A DNA stretch of 64,000 nucleotides from Candidatus Nitromaritima sp. SCGC AAA288-L16 (lineage in GTDB: Bacteria > Nitrospinota > Nitrospinia > Nitrospinales > VA-1): positions 1 through 64,000 of the forward strand of contig AQTY01000003.1 in assembly GCA_000372225.1 (NCBI GenBank), read 5' to 3'. The notes under the pieces are model-generated. The model worked only from the letters and a program-made list of their open reading frames with translations, did no database searches and was not told where the DNA came from. The translations under genes and the position numbers were made by a program. Every line of letters starts with the position of its first letter. Position 1 is the first letter of the stretch. Positions 18,677-27,811 of this stretch are shown piece by piece.

Positions 18677-20098
18677 ATGCTTAAGTTTGATGCTCGCCAG
18701 AACCATATCCTGCATTTATCTTGGCTCGCATTCTTCTTCTCTTTTGTCGCCTGGTTTAATATGGCGCCATTTAACACAACGCTCATTAGAACAGTCGGCC
18801 TTAGCCAGGAACAGATAAACGTATTAATGCTATGTAATGTATCCCTGACAATTCCAGCTCGAATTCTCATCGGAATACTAGTCGATCACTTTGGGGCAAG
18901 AAAGGTTTTCAGCTATTTACTAATATTCTCCGCAGGAGTTTGTTTTTATTTTGCATCAGGAGAAAGTTTTGAAGATTTCCTGATTGCTCGCCTGCTCATG
19001 GGAATCGTTGGAGCGGGGTTTGTTGTCGGAATTAAGATGATCTCCGAATGGTTTCCTCCCGAAAAAATGGGACTAGCCCAAGGAATTTACGCTGGATGGG
19101 GTAACTTTGGCGCAGCAGCAGCAGTATTTACCCTTCCAATTATAGCTTCATTCTTTCCGGAAGAAATAGGATGGCGATATGCTGTGGGTTTCAGCGGTAT
19201 CCTTTGTGCCATTTGGGGTATTGTTTATTTTATTTTCGCGAAAGAACTCTCAGAAAAAAGTAATACTTTTCGGACCGGATTTGAGCACAACATAGAGGTA
19301 ACAACAAAAAAAGATATTTTTCTCCAAATACTATTCTTAATACCTATTTATGGGGCTATGGCTACTCTCGTTTGGAAACTTTCGGGGCATACTTTGCACC
19401 TCTTATCTTCTACTACTTTTAAAATACTGATCACAGGAATACTCATTCTTTATATCTTTAACGTGAGACAAACCGTCCGCTCAAATCTACTAAAACTCGA
19501 TGAACAAATTTCACCAGAAAAAAAATACGAATTCAAACAAATAATCATCTTAAGCATGGTTTATGCGTTGGCCTTTGGGTCTCAACTTGCTGTAATTTCA
19601 ATGTTTCCACAGTTTTTGGAATCCACATTTGAACTTTCCGTCGCCGCAGCGGGTATGGTAGGGTCGAGTTTTGCTTTTATGAACCTGATAAGTCGTCCAG
19701 CTGGCGGCTGGATTTCCGACCTCATTGAGAAAAAACGTGTCTTGATATTGTTCGTAATCAGTTCAATGATTGGCTACATAATAATGAGCCAAATAAATTC
19801 CTCTTGGCCTCTTTGGAGAGTACTCTTATCAGCATTCGGCTGTTCCATATTTTTACAGGCAGGAACTGGCGCCTGTTTTGCTGCTGTTCCGCTCATTCGC
19901 AAAGACTTGACAGGAAAGTTGGCTGGTTTAGCAGGAGCATATGGTAACGTGGGTGCCGTTATGTTTCTGACTGTGTTGAGCTTTACTGGCCCCGAAAAGT
20001 TTTTTATCATCGCGGCTTTTTACGCTGCAATTGTTTTAATCGCCCTTGTTTTTATCAGCCCGTTTAATAATCTTCATAAATCATTTCAAAAAAACTAA
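18677..20098 (+). CDS. narK: NarK-type nitrate/nitrite transporter (NNP family MFS)
   Basis: 473 residues with about twelve membrane helices and a soluble loop near 195-225. The N-terminal half contains LAQGIYAGWGNFGAAAA, the nitrate/nitrite signature of the NNP family. The second signature appears as LAGLAGAYGNVGAVMF near the C-terminus. Conserved Arg residues sit in TM2 (IPARILIG) and TM8 (NLISRPAGG), where NarK binds its anion. It would exchange or import nitrate/nitrite at the inner membrane. The direction of transport cannot be told from sequence. No nitrate or nitrite oxidoreductase gene is in this window. Confidence 0.85.
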   Translation: MLKFDARQNHILHLSWLAFFFSFVAWFNMAPFNTTLIRTVGLSQEQINVLMLCNVSLTIPARILIGILVDHFGARKVFSYLLIFSAGVCFYFASGESFEDFLIARLLMGIVGAGFVVGIKMISEWFPPEKMGLAQGIYAGWGNFGAAAAVFTLPIIASFFPEEIGWRYAVGFSGILCAIWGIVYFIFAKELSEKSNTFRTGFEHNIEVTTKKDIFLQILFLIPIYGAMATLVWKLSGHTLHLLSSTTFKILITGILILYIFNVRQTVRSNLLKLDEQISPEKKYEFKQIIILSMVYALAFGSQLAVISMFPQFLESTFELSVAAAGMVGSSFAFMNLISRPAGGWISDLIEKKRVLILFVISSMIGYIIMSQINSSWPLWRVLLSAFGCSIFLQAGTGACFAAVPLIRKDLTGKLAGLAGAYGNVGAVMFLTVLSFTGPEKFFIIAAFYAAIVLIALVFISPFNNLHKSFQKN

Positions 20099-20102
20099 AA
20101 CT

Positions 20103-21200
20103 ATGGGATTTACATGTGGACTCGTCGGACTACCCAACGCTGGGAAATCAACTCTATTTAGTGCATTAACACGTACAAAAGCCCAATCGGGAAACTACGC
20201 TTTCACCACCATCGAGCCAAATAGCGGTATTGTTCCCGTTCTAGACCCCAGACTTGAAACTATTTCTCAATATATAAAAGCAGATAAGGTTGTTCCCACA
20301 ACTCTAGAGTTTGTAGATATCGCTGGCCTAATTAAAGGGGCTTCGAAAGGAGAAGGCTTAGGGAATAAATTTCTCGGTCACATCCGAGAAGTCGATGCCA
20401 TTGCGCACGTCGTAAGATGCTTTGAAGATAGCAATGTACCTCATGTCAGTGACACTATCGACCCAGTTGATGATATTGATACTATCAACACTGAATTAAT
20501 GATCGCCGACATGGAAACTCTCGCTCGTCGTAAAATAAAAATTGAGAAACTCGCGAAATCCGGAAATAAAGAAGCTCGTATGCACTTAACCGTGATTGAA
20601 AAAGTCATAGAAAATATAAATAATAATTGCCCCGCACGTGCCATTGAATTTTTTTCCGAGGAGGAACAAAATTTTCTCGACAACTTGACTCTCCTTAGCT
20701 CGAAACCTGTCCTTTACATATGCAACGTAATGGATCCAAGCGATACAGATAGTAACCAAGTTCAAAAAGTAAAAAAAATCGCAGAAACTGATGGTTCGTC
20801 AACTGTAGCGCTCGCCGGAAAAATGGAAGGTGAAATTATGGAGATTGAAGATCCTGAAGAAAGACAAATGTTTATGGATGAAATGGGATTAAAGGAAACC
20901 GGCCTCGATCGGATGATAATTGCTGGTTACGGCTTGCTACAACTCGTCACTTTTTTCACTGCAGGTGGTAAAGAAAATCGTGCATGGACCATTAAAAATA
21001 ATTCAACTGCACCACAAGCTGCTGGGGTCATTCATACCGATTTTGAGAAGGGGTTTATTCGCGCAGAAGTATATAGTCTTGAAGACCTCATGCAGCACAA
21101 AACTGAAGCATCTATTAAGGAATCTGGGAAATTAAGAGTCGAAGGGAAAGATTATATTGTACAAGATGGTGATATCGTCCACTTTCGGTTCAATGTCTGA
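20103..21200 (+). CDS. ychF: Redox-regulated ATPase/GTPase YchF
   Basis: 365 residues from the ATG at 20103 (MGFTCGLVGLPNAGKS); a longer frame would overlap narK. It is an Obg-family P-loop protein with GLPNAGKST, the DIAGLIKGASKGEGLGN switch region and a C-terminal TGS domain with an IVQDGDIVHFRFNV ending. The non-canonical G4 NVMDPSDTD is consistent with ATP preference. YchF binds ribosomes and modulates stress responses. It starts 4 bases after the narK stop. Highly conserved; little doubt. Confidence 0.95.
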   Translation: MGFTCGLVGLPNAGKSTLFSALTRTKAQSGNYAFTTIEPNSGIVPVLDPRLETISQYIKADKVVPTTLEFVDIAGLIKGASKGEGLGNKFLGHIREVDAIAHVVRCFEDSNVPHVSDTIDPVDDIDTINTELMIADMETLARRKIKIEKLAKSGNKEARMHLTVIEKVIENINNNCPARAIEFFSEEEQNFLDNLTLLSSKPVLYICNVMDPSDTDSNQVQKVKKIAETDGSSTVALAGKMEGEIMEIEDPEERQMFMDEMGLKETGLDRMIIAGYGLLQLVTFFTAGGKENRAWTIKNNSTAPQAAGVIHTDFEKGFIRAEVYSLEDLMQHKTEASIKESGKLRVEGKDYIVQDGDIVHFRFNV

Positions 21201-21291
21201 GAAAACTCAGCTTCATCCTTGAATTTTCACTTTGGAAAAGATTAGCCAAAATAAACTTCACAAAAAGTAGCTATCTAAAACTAAAAACATG

Positions 21292-23037
21292 TCACCCCTT
21301 CGCCGAGTGGCGCAAATCAAGAACTTTTAGCTCTAACTTGTTTCTACCACCCCAGTCGTTAAGCTGAAATTCGCATGCAAGATCTACCTTGTCTAATTTC
21401 TCATCAATAGAAGTAAATTCTTCCGCAAGATCGAACCCAACCGCATCAATTCTTGCGTCACCCTGAACAGCCTGAAAACGAACATGAGACTCTTCGCGCC
21501 CGATCCTTTTTAACCCATAAACACTAATGTTCTGAACAAGAAAAACAGGTGAAGGGTTTTCAGCACCAAAAGGTTCCAGGAAGGTAACCTGTTCATGCAA
21601 TGTCGCATCGATTTCAGAAATCTTTATCGACTCATCTAAAAATAATTCCGGCACTAAGTTTTCATCACTCAAAATTCTACACCCAACCTCGTTTATTGCA
21701 TTTCGAAACAAATCTAAATTATTTTCATTTATGGTGAGCCCCGCAGCATAAGCATGACCCCCAAATTGAGTCAAGTACCTAGCGCATTCGGTGAACGCGC
21801 GGTGAAGATTAAAATGAGGGATACTTCGTCCGGATCCCTTGCCAACACCTTTTTCTAATGCAATTAAAACAGCCGGGCGAAAATATTTTTCTACAACCCG
21901 TGACGCAACAACCCCAACCACACCGCTGTGAAAGTTTTCTGAGGCCAAAACAATTACCCGATCTTCCTCCAAGTTAACTTCGCGACCTATCAGGTACTCT
22001 GCTTCATCCTGAACCAATTTCTGAATATCTTTTCGCTCTTGATTTATAACGTTAAGTTCTTGCGCCAATTCCTTTGCCTCTTTTAAATCTAAGGATGTCA
22101 GTAAGTGAAATCCATTATCCGCTTTGCCCAGTCTCCCTGCCGCATTGAGTCGTGGACCAAGAGCAAATCCGACCGAACGCGCAGTAACCCGGTTATCTAC
22201 ATCAGATACCGCTTTTAGTGCCACTAACCCTGCCTTATCCGTCGTCGCCAAAACCTCAAGTCCATGGCGTACCAAAGTATGGTTTTCTCCTGTAAGTGGA
22301 GCAACATCCGCAATCGTGCCCAAAGCAACCAAATCGAGGTGACGCTTCATATTTGGCAATCGGTCTTTGTTCCAGTTCATTTTTTTATACAACGATGTTC
22401 GCACAGCTACAGCTAGCTTGAAAGCCAAACCTACTCCACTAAGAAACCTATATGGATAGTCACAGTTTGACCGGTGTGGATTAAGTACAGCTACGGCCTT
22501 TGGCAAACCCTCGCTTCCCACCTGATGGTGATCAGTTATGATCACATCCAATCCCAAGGAACGAGCTAGTTCAACTTCGCGGACTGCTGTTATTCCACAG
22601 TCTGCCGTAATCATAAGCGAGGCGCCTTCTTTTGTTATTGCTCTGACCGCATTTTCATTCAATCCATATCCTTCTTTCATACGCTCTGGTAGGTAGTATC
22701 CAACGTTAATTCCTATCTCACGAAAAAAATGAGTCAGAAATGCTGCCGAAGTCACACCATCAACGTCATAATCACAAAACAACCGAATCGATTCCTTATT
22801 TTTAATTGCCATTAATATTCGATCAACCGCAAGCTCCATTCCATTCATAAGAAAAGGGTCGTGCAAAGATGCAAGCTCTGCTTTCACAAACATCTCTGCT
22901 TCATCCACTCCTTCAACTTTTCGGTTGATTAACAAACGCGCAACGACTGGCAAAAGATCTAGAGAGGAAGCTATTTGCTCCGCAGTCTCTAAGGCTGGGT
23001 TACGCAATATCCATTGTTTATTTAAAAGAGATAGCAT
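21292..23037 (-). CDS. recJ: Single-stranded-DNA-specific exonuclease RecJ
   Basis: 581 residues, full length. DHH phosphoesterase motifs are visible: CDYDVDGVTS near residue 89, ADCG near 145 and ITDHHQ near 167. The DHHA1 domain carries GKGSGRS and FGGHAYAAGLT near 405-425, and a C-terminal OB-like domain follows. RecJ degrades ssDNA 5'-3' in recombination and repair. It is convergent with ychF and followed by rnhB upstream in the same direction, about 110 bases apart. Confidence 0.96.
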   Translation of the reverse strand: MLSLLNKQWILRNPALETAEQIASSLDLLPVVARLLINRKVEGVDEAEMFVKAELASLHDPFLMNGMELAVDRILMAIKNKESIRLFCDYDVDGVTSAAFLTHFFREIGINVGYYLPERMKEGYGLNENAVRAITKEGASLMITADCGITAVREVELARSLGLDVIITDHHQVGSEGLPKAVAVLNPHRSNCDYPYRFLSGVGLAFKLAVAVRTSLYKKMNWNKDRLPNMKRHLDLVALGTIADVAPLTGENHTLVRHGLEVLATTDKAGLVALKAVSDVDNRVTARSVGFALGPRLNAAGRLGKADNGFHLLTSLDLKEAKELAQELNVINQERKDIQKLVQDEAEYLIGREVNLEEDRVIVLASENFHSGVVGVVASRVVEKYFRPAVLIALEKGVGKGSGRSIPHFNLHRAFTECARYLTQFGGHAYAAGLTINENNLDLFRNAINEVGCRILSDENLVPELFLDESIKISEIDATLHEQVTFLEPFGAENPSPVFLVQNISVYGLKRIGREESHVRFQAVQGDARIDAVGFDLAEEFTSIDEKLDKVDLACEFQLNDWGGRNKLELKVLDLRHSAKG

Positions 23038-23149
23038 TTAAATTTAATAAGTATTTTTATTTTTAAAATAAATCCTTACATAAAAAGACCTGGGTGACAC
23101 TATCAAACCAAGAGAGTGTTTTAACTAGATCAATGCTTCTATGTAGTTT

Positions 23150-23746
23150 TTAAATAAATTCACTCACTCCTTTGAAAGTACGACGATGAATCGGACAGGG
23201 ACCATATTTCCTGATTAGATCCCGGTGAAGGCGTGTACCATAGCCCTTGTGTTTGTTAAACTCGTACAAAGGAAATTGTTCGTGGTATTGTTCCATAAGT
23301 TTGTCGCGGGTAACTTTTGCCAAGACTGACGCCGCAGCAATAGACTCGCTGAGAGAGTCTCCTTTTACAATAGTCCACTGTTTAATCTCTGTATCAATGC
23401 GTTGATTCCCATCAATGAGTAAAAGGTTTGGTTTCTCGAGTAAATCTTCCACACCATTCTTCATAGCAAGCAAGGAGGCCTGAAGAATATTAATCTTGTC
23501 AATTTCTTCAACACCAATAACTCCAATACCGTAACTTAACGCCTGCTCCTTAATAATCAGGGAAAACTTTTCTCTTGCTTTAGGAGATAGTTTCTTAGAG
23601 TCATCAAGACCGGTAAGCTGTGAATCGGGGGCAAGCATAACCGCTGCGGCCACTACAGGACCAGCTAGTGGACCCCGCCCTGCTTCATCGACGCCAGCAA
23701 TAGCGTGATACCCCTTGGCTCTGGCGGTAGTTTCGTATTCAAGCAT
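23150..23746 (-). CDS. rnhB: Ribonuclease HII
   Basis: 198 residues. The DEDD active site is visible: GVDEAGRGPLAGPVV near residue 19 (Asp, Glu), LLIDG near 109 and SIAAASVLAKVTRD near 133 with the final Asp. KHKGYGTRLHRDL is also typical. It cleaves RNA in RNA-DNA hybrids. rnhB usually follows rplS; here the two are separated by the divergent M48 peptidase gene, so an insertion or inversion broke the ancestral order. Confidence 0.96.
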   Translation of the reverse strand: MLEYETTARAKGYHAIAGVDEAGRGPLAGPVVAAAVMLAPDSQLTGLDDSKKLSPKAREKFSLIIKEQALSYGIGVIGVEEIDKINILQASLLAMKNGVEDLLEKPNLLLIDGNQRIDTEIKQWTIVKGDSLSESIAAASVLAKVTRDKLMEQYHEQFPLYEFNKHKGYGTRLHRDLIRKYGPCPIHRRTFKGVSEFI

Positions 23747-23880
23747 AGATTGTCCCTCTTCCCAAATGATATGTCATCACATGTAATAGGGGCAACTGAA
23801 TTATATTCTGGAGAATTTAAATTTTCACACACCCCTATCTATCGTTGCAAATAATTCCCGATCCAACTTATAATTGGCCC

Positions 23881-24768
23881 ATGCACTTCTATCGAAAACT
23901 TCTAACAGTTTTTTTTGTCGTAATCATTGCGGCCTGCGTGACCACACCGATTTCTAATAAATCGGCTTTTATTATGATACCCATTCGGCAGGAAATCGCC
24001 TTAGGAAAACAAGCATACAACCAGATTCTCAAAGAGGAGGAAGATTCAGGTGACCACGAAACTACCGCCCTAGTCAAACAAATCGGCCTCCGACTCGCAC
24101 AAGTAAGCGCTATGCCGAACTTAAACTGGGAATTTCGTCTTATTAAATCAGAACAACAAAATGCGTTCGCTCTTCCGGGTGGTAAGGTTGCAGTCTATAC
24201 GGGTCTTCTGCCAGTGGCGATGAACGAGGCGGGTCTAGCTACCGTGATGAGTCATGAAATCGCCCATGTTATTGCCAGGCACGGAGCACAACGAATGACC
24301 CGGCAACTAATCCTCACAGCAGGGCTAATGGCAACATCCATTAGCCTTAATAATAGTAGACAAAAAAAGATGATCATGGCAGCTCTCGGAGTGGGTATCG
24401 TCTACGGACTCACCCTACCTTTCAGCCGATCTAACGAAGCCGAAGCAGATCAAATAGGACTTACATACATGGCGAGATCTGGATACGATCCAAATGAAGC
24501 TGCTCGCTTCTGGAAACGCTTTGCAAACATGAAAGCAGGTCAGAAAGTCCCAGAGTTTCTTTCGACCCATCCTGCAGATAAAACACGCATTGCTTTGATA
24601 AATAGATATTTGACCCGTGCAAAGATTGACTACAATGCACTAAAGGTGAGGTACGGATTAGGCAAAACCATTCGCTTCAAAGAAACGGATTCCAATGGCA
24701 ATAAAAAAGAATCTAAGCGTGGATTCCCAAAACCTGTCCCGGGGATATCTGTCGAAACACTGAGGTAA
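23881..24768 (+). CDS. M48-family metalloprotease, probable lipoprotein
   Basis: 295 residues from the ATG at 23881. The N-terminus is a signal peptide with a lipobox-like IIAAC (Cys19). The zinc motif HEIAHV is near residue 127, with the third ligand Glu in NEAEADQIG near 184. A hydrophobic stretch separates them. The family includes BepA and LoiP, periplasmic proteases for outer membrane quality control. The tail after residue 245 is basic and unlike BepA, which has TPR repeats. It is inserted between rnhB and rplS on the opposite strand. Confidence 0.85.
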   Translation: MHFYRKLLTVFFVVIIAACVTTPISNKSAFIMIPIRQEIALGKQAYNQILKEEEDSGDHETTALVKQIGLRLAQVSAMPNLNWEFRLIKSEQQNAFALPGGKVAVYTGLLPVAMNEAGLATVMSHEIAHVIARHGAQRMTRQLILTAGLMATSISLNNSRQKKMIMAALGVGIVYGLTLPFSRSNEAEADQIGLTYMARSGYDPNEAARFWKRFANMKAGQKVPEFLSTHPADKTRIALINRYLTRAKIDYNALKVRYGLGKTIRFKETDSNGNKKESKRGFPKPVPGISVETLR

Positions 24769-24849
24769 AAGGGTCAAAATATTTCTATGCCGTATAGACA
24801 GCTACTTTACTGAACAAACACCCTGCCAAGCCATGCTTCTGGTCTGCAA

Positions 24850-25248
24850 TCAGTCTTTTTTCTTTGCAATCTTTTTATTTTTTTTCTTTTTGGTTGAATC
24901 GACCTTTGGCTTAAGTTCTTTGAGTCTAGCAGCTTTACCTCTCAGGTCTCTCAAATAATACAACTTCGCTTGTCGTACTTTGGCGTGCCTGATAATTTCT
25001 ACTTTTTCCAACCGCGGTGAATGAAGCGGTAAAATTCTTTCAACACCAACTCCAAAAGAAACCTTACGTAAGGTCATGGTCTCTCGAACCCCACCCCCAT
25101 GCAAACGAATGACAACTCCCTCAAATACCTGGATACGTTCCTTTTCACCTTCAACGATACGTATGTGAGCTCTCACAGTATCCCCAATGCGAACCTGAGG
25201 GGCTTCTTTTTTTAGCTCCCCTGCTTCAATTCTATCAATCAAATTCAT
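24850..25248 (-). CDS. rplS: Large ribosomal subunit protein bL19
   Basis: 132 residues; ordinary bL19 is about 115. The core is complete: IRIVEGEKERIQVFEGVVI, the SFGVGVERI motif and KLYYLRDLRGKAAR. The extra length is a lysine-rich C-terminal tail. It is the last gene of the minus-strand block ffh-rpsP-khpA-rimM-trmD-methyltransferase-rplS, 62 bases after the preceding gene. Confidence 0.97.
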   Translation of the reverse strand: MNLIDRIEAGELKKEAPQVRIGDTVRAHIRIVEGEKERIQVFEGVVIRLHGGGVRETMTLRKVSFGVGVERILPLHSPRLEKVEIIRHAKVRQAKLYYLRDLRGKAARLKELKPKVDSTKKKKNKKIAKKKD

Positions 25249-25310
25249 TAACCTCTCCTTATGTTTGTATCGTTTATCTGCTCGTAATCGTATAATATTT
25301 TGACTAAATT

Positions 25311-25880
25311 TTATCTCGCTATCAAGCGATCCAATATAATCGCTATAGCAGCACGCACCGGAAGGTGATTATATTCCCCAACCCCCTCAACGGGGTCGAG
25401 AACATAGTCAGCTTCCTTGATAATATTTTTTTCAAGTCCCCAACCAGTTCCAAATAACAAAAGAATGGGGTCCCCTTTTTTTATTTCACTCTGTAAGTAC
25501 TGAAAGCTAACACTTTCAGGAAACTTACTAGCACCAGTAGCTACTGTAACCGGTTTCTTTCCATACCGCTCTGTGAGAACTCGAACCGTCTCTGTAAGAT
25601 TGTTCATCACCTTCGTTACAAGTAGAGCTTCTTTTCGAGTGGGATTATACTCCACCCCGTAGCCCGTCACCCAGTGTTCAATTAACCGCTCAACCAATTG
25701 TCGTTGTGTTTTTAGTGGAGTCACCACACAAAAACTATTAACGGCATAAGTTCTCGCTACCCGGGAGATATCATGTATATCGAGTGTGGTCACCGATGAC
25801 GTAACGACTTCACCAACTTTGTTGTACACCGGGTAATGAATCAGAGCCAGGTGAATTTCACTCTTTATTATATCCGTCAA
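25311..25880 (-). CDS. SPOUT-class RNA methyltransferase between trmD and rplS
   Basis: 189 residues of the RNA_Me_trans (formerly DUF2168) type, a SPOUT-knot family usually placed next to trmD. Family landmarks are LALIHYPVYNKVGEVV at the N-terminus, SVTTLDIHDISR, and the C-terminal FGTGWGLEKNI and LPVRAAIAIILDRL that would form the SAM-binding knot. The natural target is not known to me. It lies 47 bases after trmD and 62 before rplS, so it is co-expressed with translation genes. Confidence 0.8.
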   Translation of the reverse strand: MTDIIKSEIHLALIHYPVYNKVGEVVTSSVTTLDIHDISRVARTYAVNSFCVVTPLKTQRQLVERLIEHWVTGYGVEYNPTRKEALLVTKVMNNLTETVRVLTERYGKKPVTVATGASKFPESVSFQYLQSEIKKGDPILLLFGTGWGLEKNIIKEADYVLDPVEGVGEYNHLPVRAAIAIILDRLIAR

Positions 25881-25927
25881 ATTAAACTTTAAAGTTTTTG
25901 TGCCTTTTTCTTGATTTCCGCTTAGAT

Positions 25928-26629
25928 TTAATCCGCTTGTTCTGTTTCTTTACTCAAAAGATCTGGTCTTATCTCGGCTGTTTTTTTTAGTGCCTCTTTG
26001 AGTTGCCAGTCCTGAATCTTTTTATGGTGACCTGAAAGCAAAATATCCGGAACCTTTAATCCTCGAAAATCACGTGGCTTCGTATACTGTGGGTATTCCA
26101 ACCTGTTGCATTCAAAGGATTCCTCGACAAGAGAGGACTCATCTCCTACCGCATTCGGAATAAGTCTTGAGATAGACTCAATCAAAACCATCGCAGGAAT
26201 TTCTCCACCTGCCATCACGTAATCGCCAATGGAAATAACATCATCAACAAAATTTAAAACCCGCTCATCAACACCCTCGTAGCGACCACAAACAAAAATT
26301 AAATTCTCTTCTCGAGATAGTTCCCATGCCATTTTCTGATTGAATGGCTTCCCTCCTGGAGAAAGTAAAATCGAGCGTGCTCCTGGCTTACTTTCCTTAA
26401 CAGTTTCAATCGCTCTAACTATCGGATCGACATTCATTATCAATCCCACCCCACCACCAAAAGGATGATCGTCCGTCTTTCGGTGTTTATCCAAAGTATA
26501 CTTACGCAAATCGTGGAGACTTATATTTAATAACTCCTGATCTTGCGCACGCTTAAGAATACTCTCGCCAAAAGGAGACTCGAACATCTCTGGGAAAATC
26601 GTGATAATATCAAACTGACGTGTCTTCAA
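25928..26629 (-). CDS. trmD: tRNA (guanine-N1)-methyltransferase
   Basis: 233 residues. TrmD motifs are present: FDIITIFPEMF, DDHPFGGGVGLIM, the knot segment CGRYEGVDERV and SIGDYVMAGGE. It methylates G37 next to the anticodon to prevent frameshifting. Its start overlaps the end of rimM by 20 bases, indicating translational coupling. Confidence 0.97.
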   Translation of the reverse strand: MKTRQFDIITIFPEMFESPFGESILKRAQDQELLNISLHDLRKYTLDKHRKTDDHPFGGGVGLIMNVDPIVRAIETVKESKPGARSILLSPGGKPFNQKMAWELSREENLIFVCGRYEGVDERVLNFVDDVISIGDYVMAGGEIPAMVLIESISRLIPNAVGDESSLVEESFECNRLEYPQYTKPRDFRGLKVPDILLSGHHKKIQDWQLKEALKKTAEIRPDLLSKETEQAD

Positions 26630-27131
26630 GCAAGCCCTCCAAAGGGTGAAAAATTAATTTTCTTGCTTCAAGGTCTATTGTTTTGACCACCGAATCGATC
26701 ATTGGAAGCAAAAACTCCCTTTTGCCGTCACGAACAACATACACATCGTTGCTTCCTGTACGAATAATTTCCTCGATATCGCCATGGTAGTGACCAACTC
26801 CGTCATATACTTTCAGACCTTCAACCTGAAACCAGTAATACTCATTCTCTGGTAAGTCTGGAAACTTATCTCGAGAAATATAAAGAACCTGCCCGACAAG
26901 GTTACTCGCAATTTCTATACTATCAACTCCTTGAAACTTTATAATAAAGGGGCGGTCCTTACCACGAATGGATTGAATATTGTAATAAGCGAAATCTTCC
27001 AGTGGGTTTTTAAAGCTCAACCGAGCCTGCTTTATCCCGCTAATCCATGTTTCATCCATTGGAGGATAAAATTTCAACTCTCCCCTCAGACCATGAGTCT
27101 TCGTAATCTTTCCAATAGATATCCAATCCAT
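26610..27131 (-). CDS. rimM: Ribosome maturation factor RimM
   Basis: 173 residues with the N-terminal barrel (IGKITKTHGLRGELKFYP) and the C-terminal PRC-barrel (FQVEGLKVYDG, FLLPMIDSVVKTID). It assists 30S maturation near protein uS19. It overlaps trmD by 20 bases and lies 3 bases after khpA. Confidence 0.95.
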   Translation of the reverse strand: MDWISIGKITKTHGLRGELKFYPPMDETWISGIKQARLSFKNPLEDFAYYNIQSIRGKDRPFIIKFQGVDSIEIASNLVGQVLYISRDKFPDLPENEYYWFQVEGLKVYDGVGHYHGDIEEIIRTGSNDVYVVRDGKREFLLPMIDSVVKTIDLEARKLIFHPLEGLLEDTSV

Positions 27132-27134
27132 TTC

Positions 27135-27365
27135 CTATTCAACGATTTCCAAAACTGCTCTTTTCTTAAGCTTAGTAGCCGTAGCATTGAGAATCGACCG
27201 CATAGCGTGAGCCGTTTTCCCCTGCTTGCCTATTACCTTACCTAAATCCTCTTTGGCAACCTTAAGCTCAAGAATTGTCGTAACGTCACCCTCGATCTCG
27301 TTAATTTCGACTTCGTCAGGCTTGTCAACCAAAGCCCTGGCCATCACTAAAACAAGCTCTTTCAT
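27135..27365 (-). CDS. khpA: KH-domain RNA-binding protein KhpA
   Basis: 76 residues, a single type II KH domain with the GKVIGKQGKTAHAMRSIL signature loop. Such proteins sit between rpsP and rimM in many bacteria and bind small RNAs and rRNA, often with KhpB. It begins after a good ribosome site (AGGAGG) and ends 3 bases before rimM. Confidence 0.92.
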   Translation of the reverse strand: MKELVLVMARALVDKPDEVEINEIEGDVTTILELKVAKEDLGKVIGKQGKTAHAMRSILNATATKLKKRAVLEIVE

Positions 27366-27502
27366 TGTAATCCTCCTTGCCCGTTATCACGCAACATTAT
27401 GCCTGTTTAGCTACATCACATCTGCCACTGGAACCTGGGAAATGAAAACTCAACGTTTCCTGTTCCACGTTCTCATACGACGGAGGGGGCTCTAAAAGAG
27501 TC

Positions 27503-27742
27503 CTATTCAGCCCCCTTCTTTAAAAGCGAAGCCACGGTTTCGCTTGGCTTAGCACCCTTCTTAATCCAGGAAGTTACCTTTTCAGCATCAATTTTGATAT
27601 TGTTTTCAGATTTTAGTGGGTCATAAGTTCCTAGCATCTCCAGAAACTTGCCATCCCTGGGACTGCGGGAATCCGCCGCCACAATTCGATAAAATGGTTT
27701 TTTCTTCGATCCGCGTCTAGTCATTCTTAATACAACAGCCAA
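27503..27742 (-). CDS. rpsP: Small ribosomal subunit protein bS16
   Basis: 79 residues. The VVLRMTRRGSKKKPFYRIVAAD start and DPRDGKFLEMLGTYDPL-type segment (here SRSPRDGKFLEMLGTYDP) are diagnostic. It is in the middle of the minus-strand translation block, 69 bases after ffh, with an AGGAGG site before the start. Confidence 0.97.
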   Translation of the reverse strand: MAVVLRMTRRGSKKKPFYRIVAADSRSPRDGKFLEMLGTYDPLKSENNIKIDAEKVTSWIKKGAKPSETVASLLKKGAE

Positions 27743-27811
27743 AGTATTTCCTCCTTAAACGTGAATTAATAGGTTTTTAAAGTAGTGTCTTCCTTTTTCG
27801 ATATTTATATA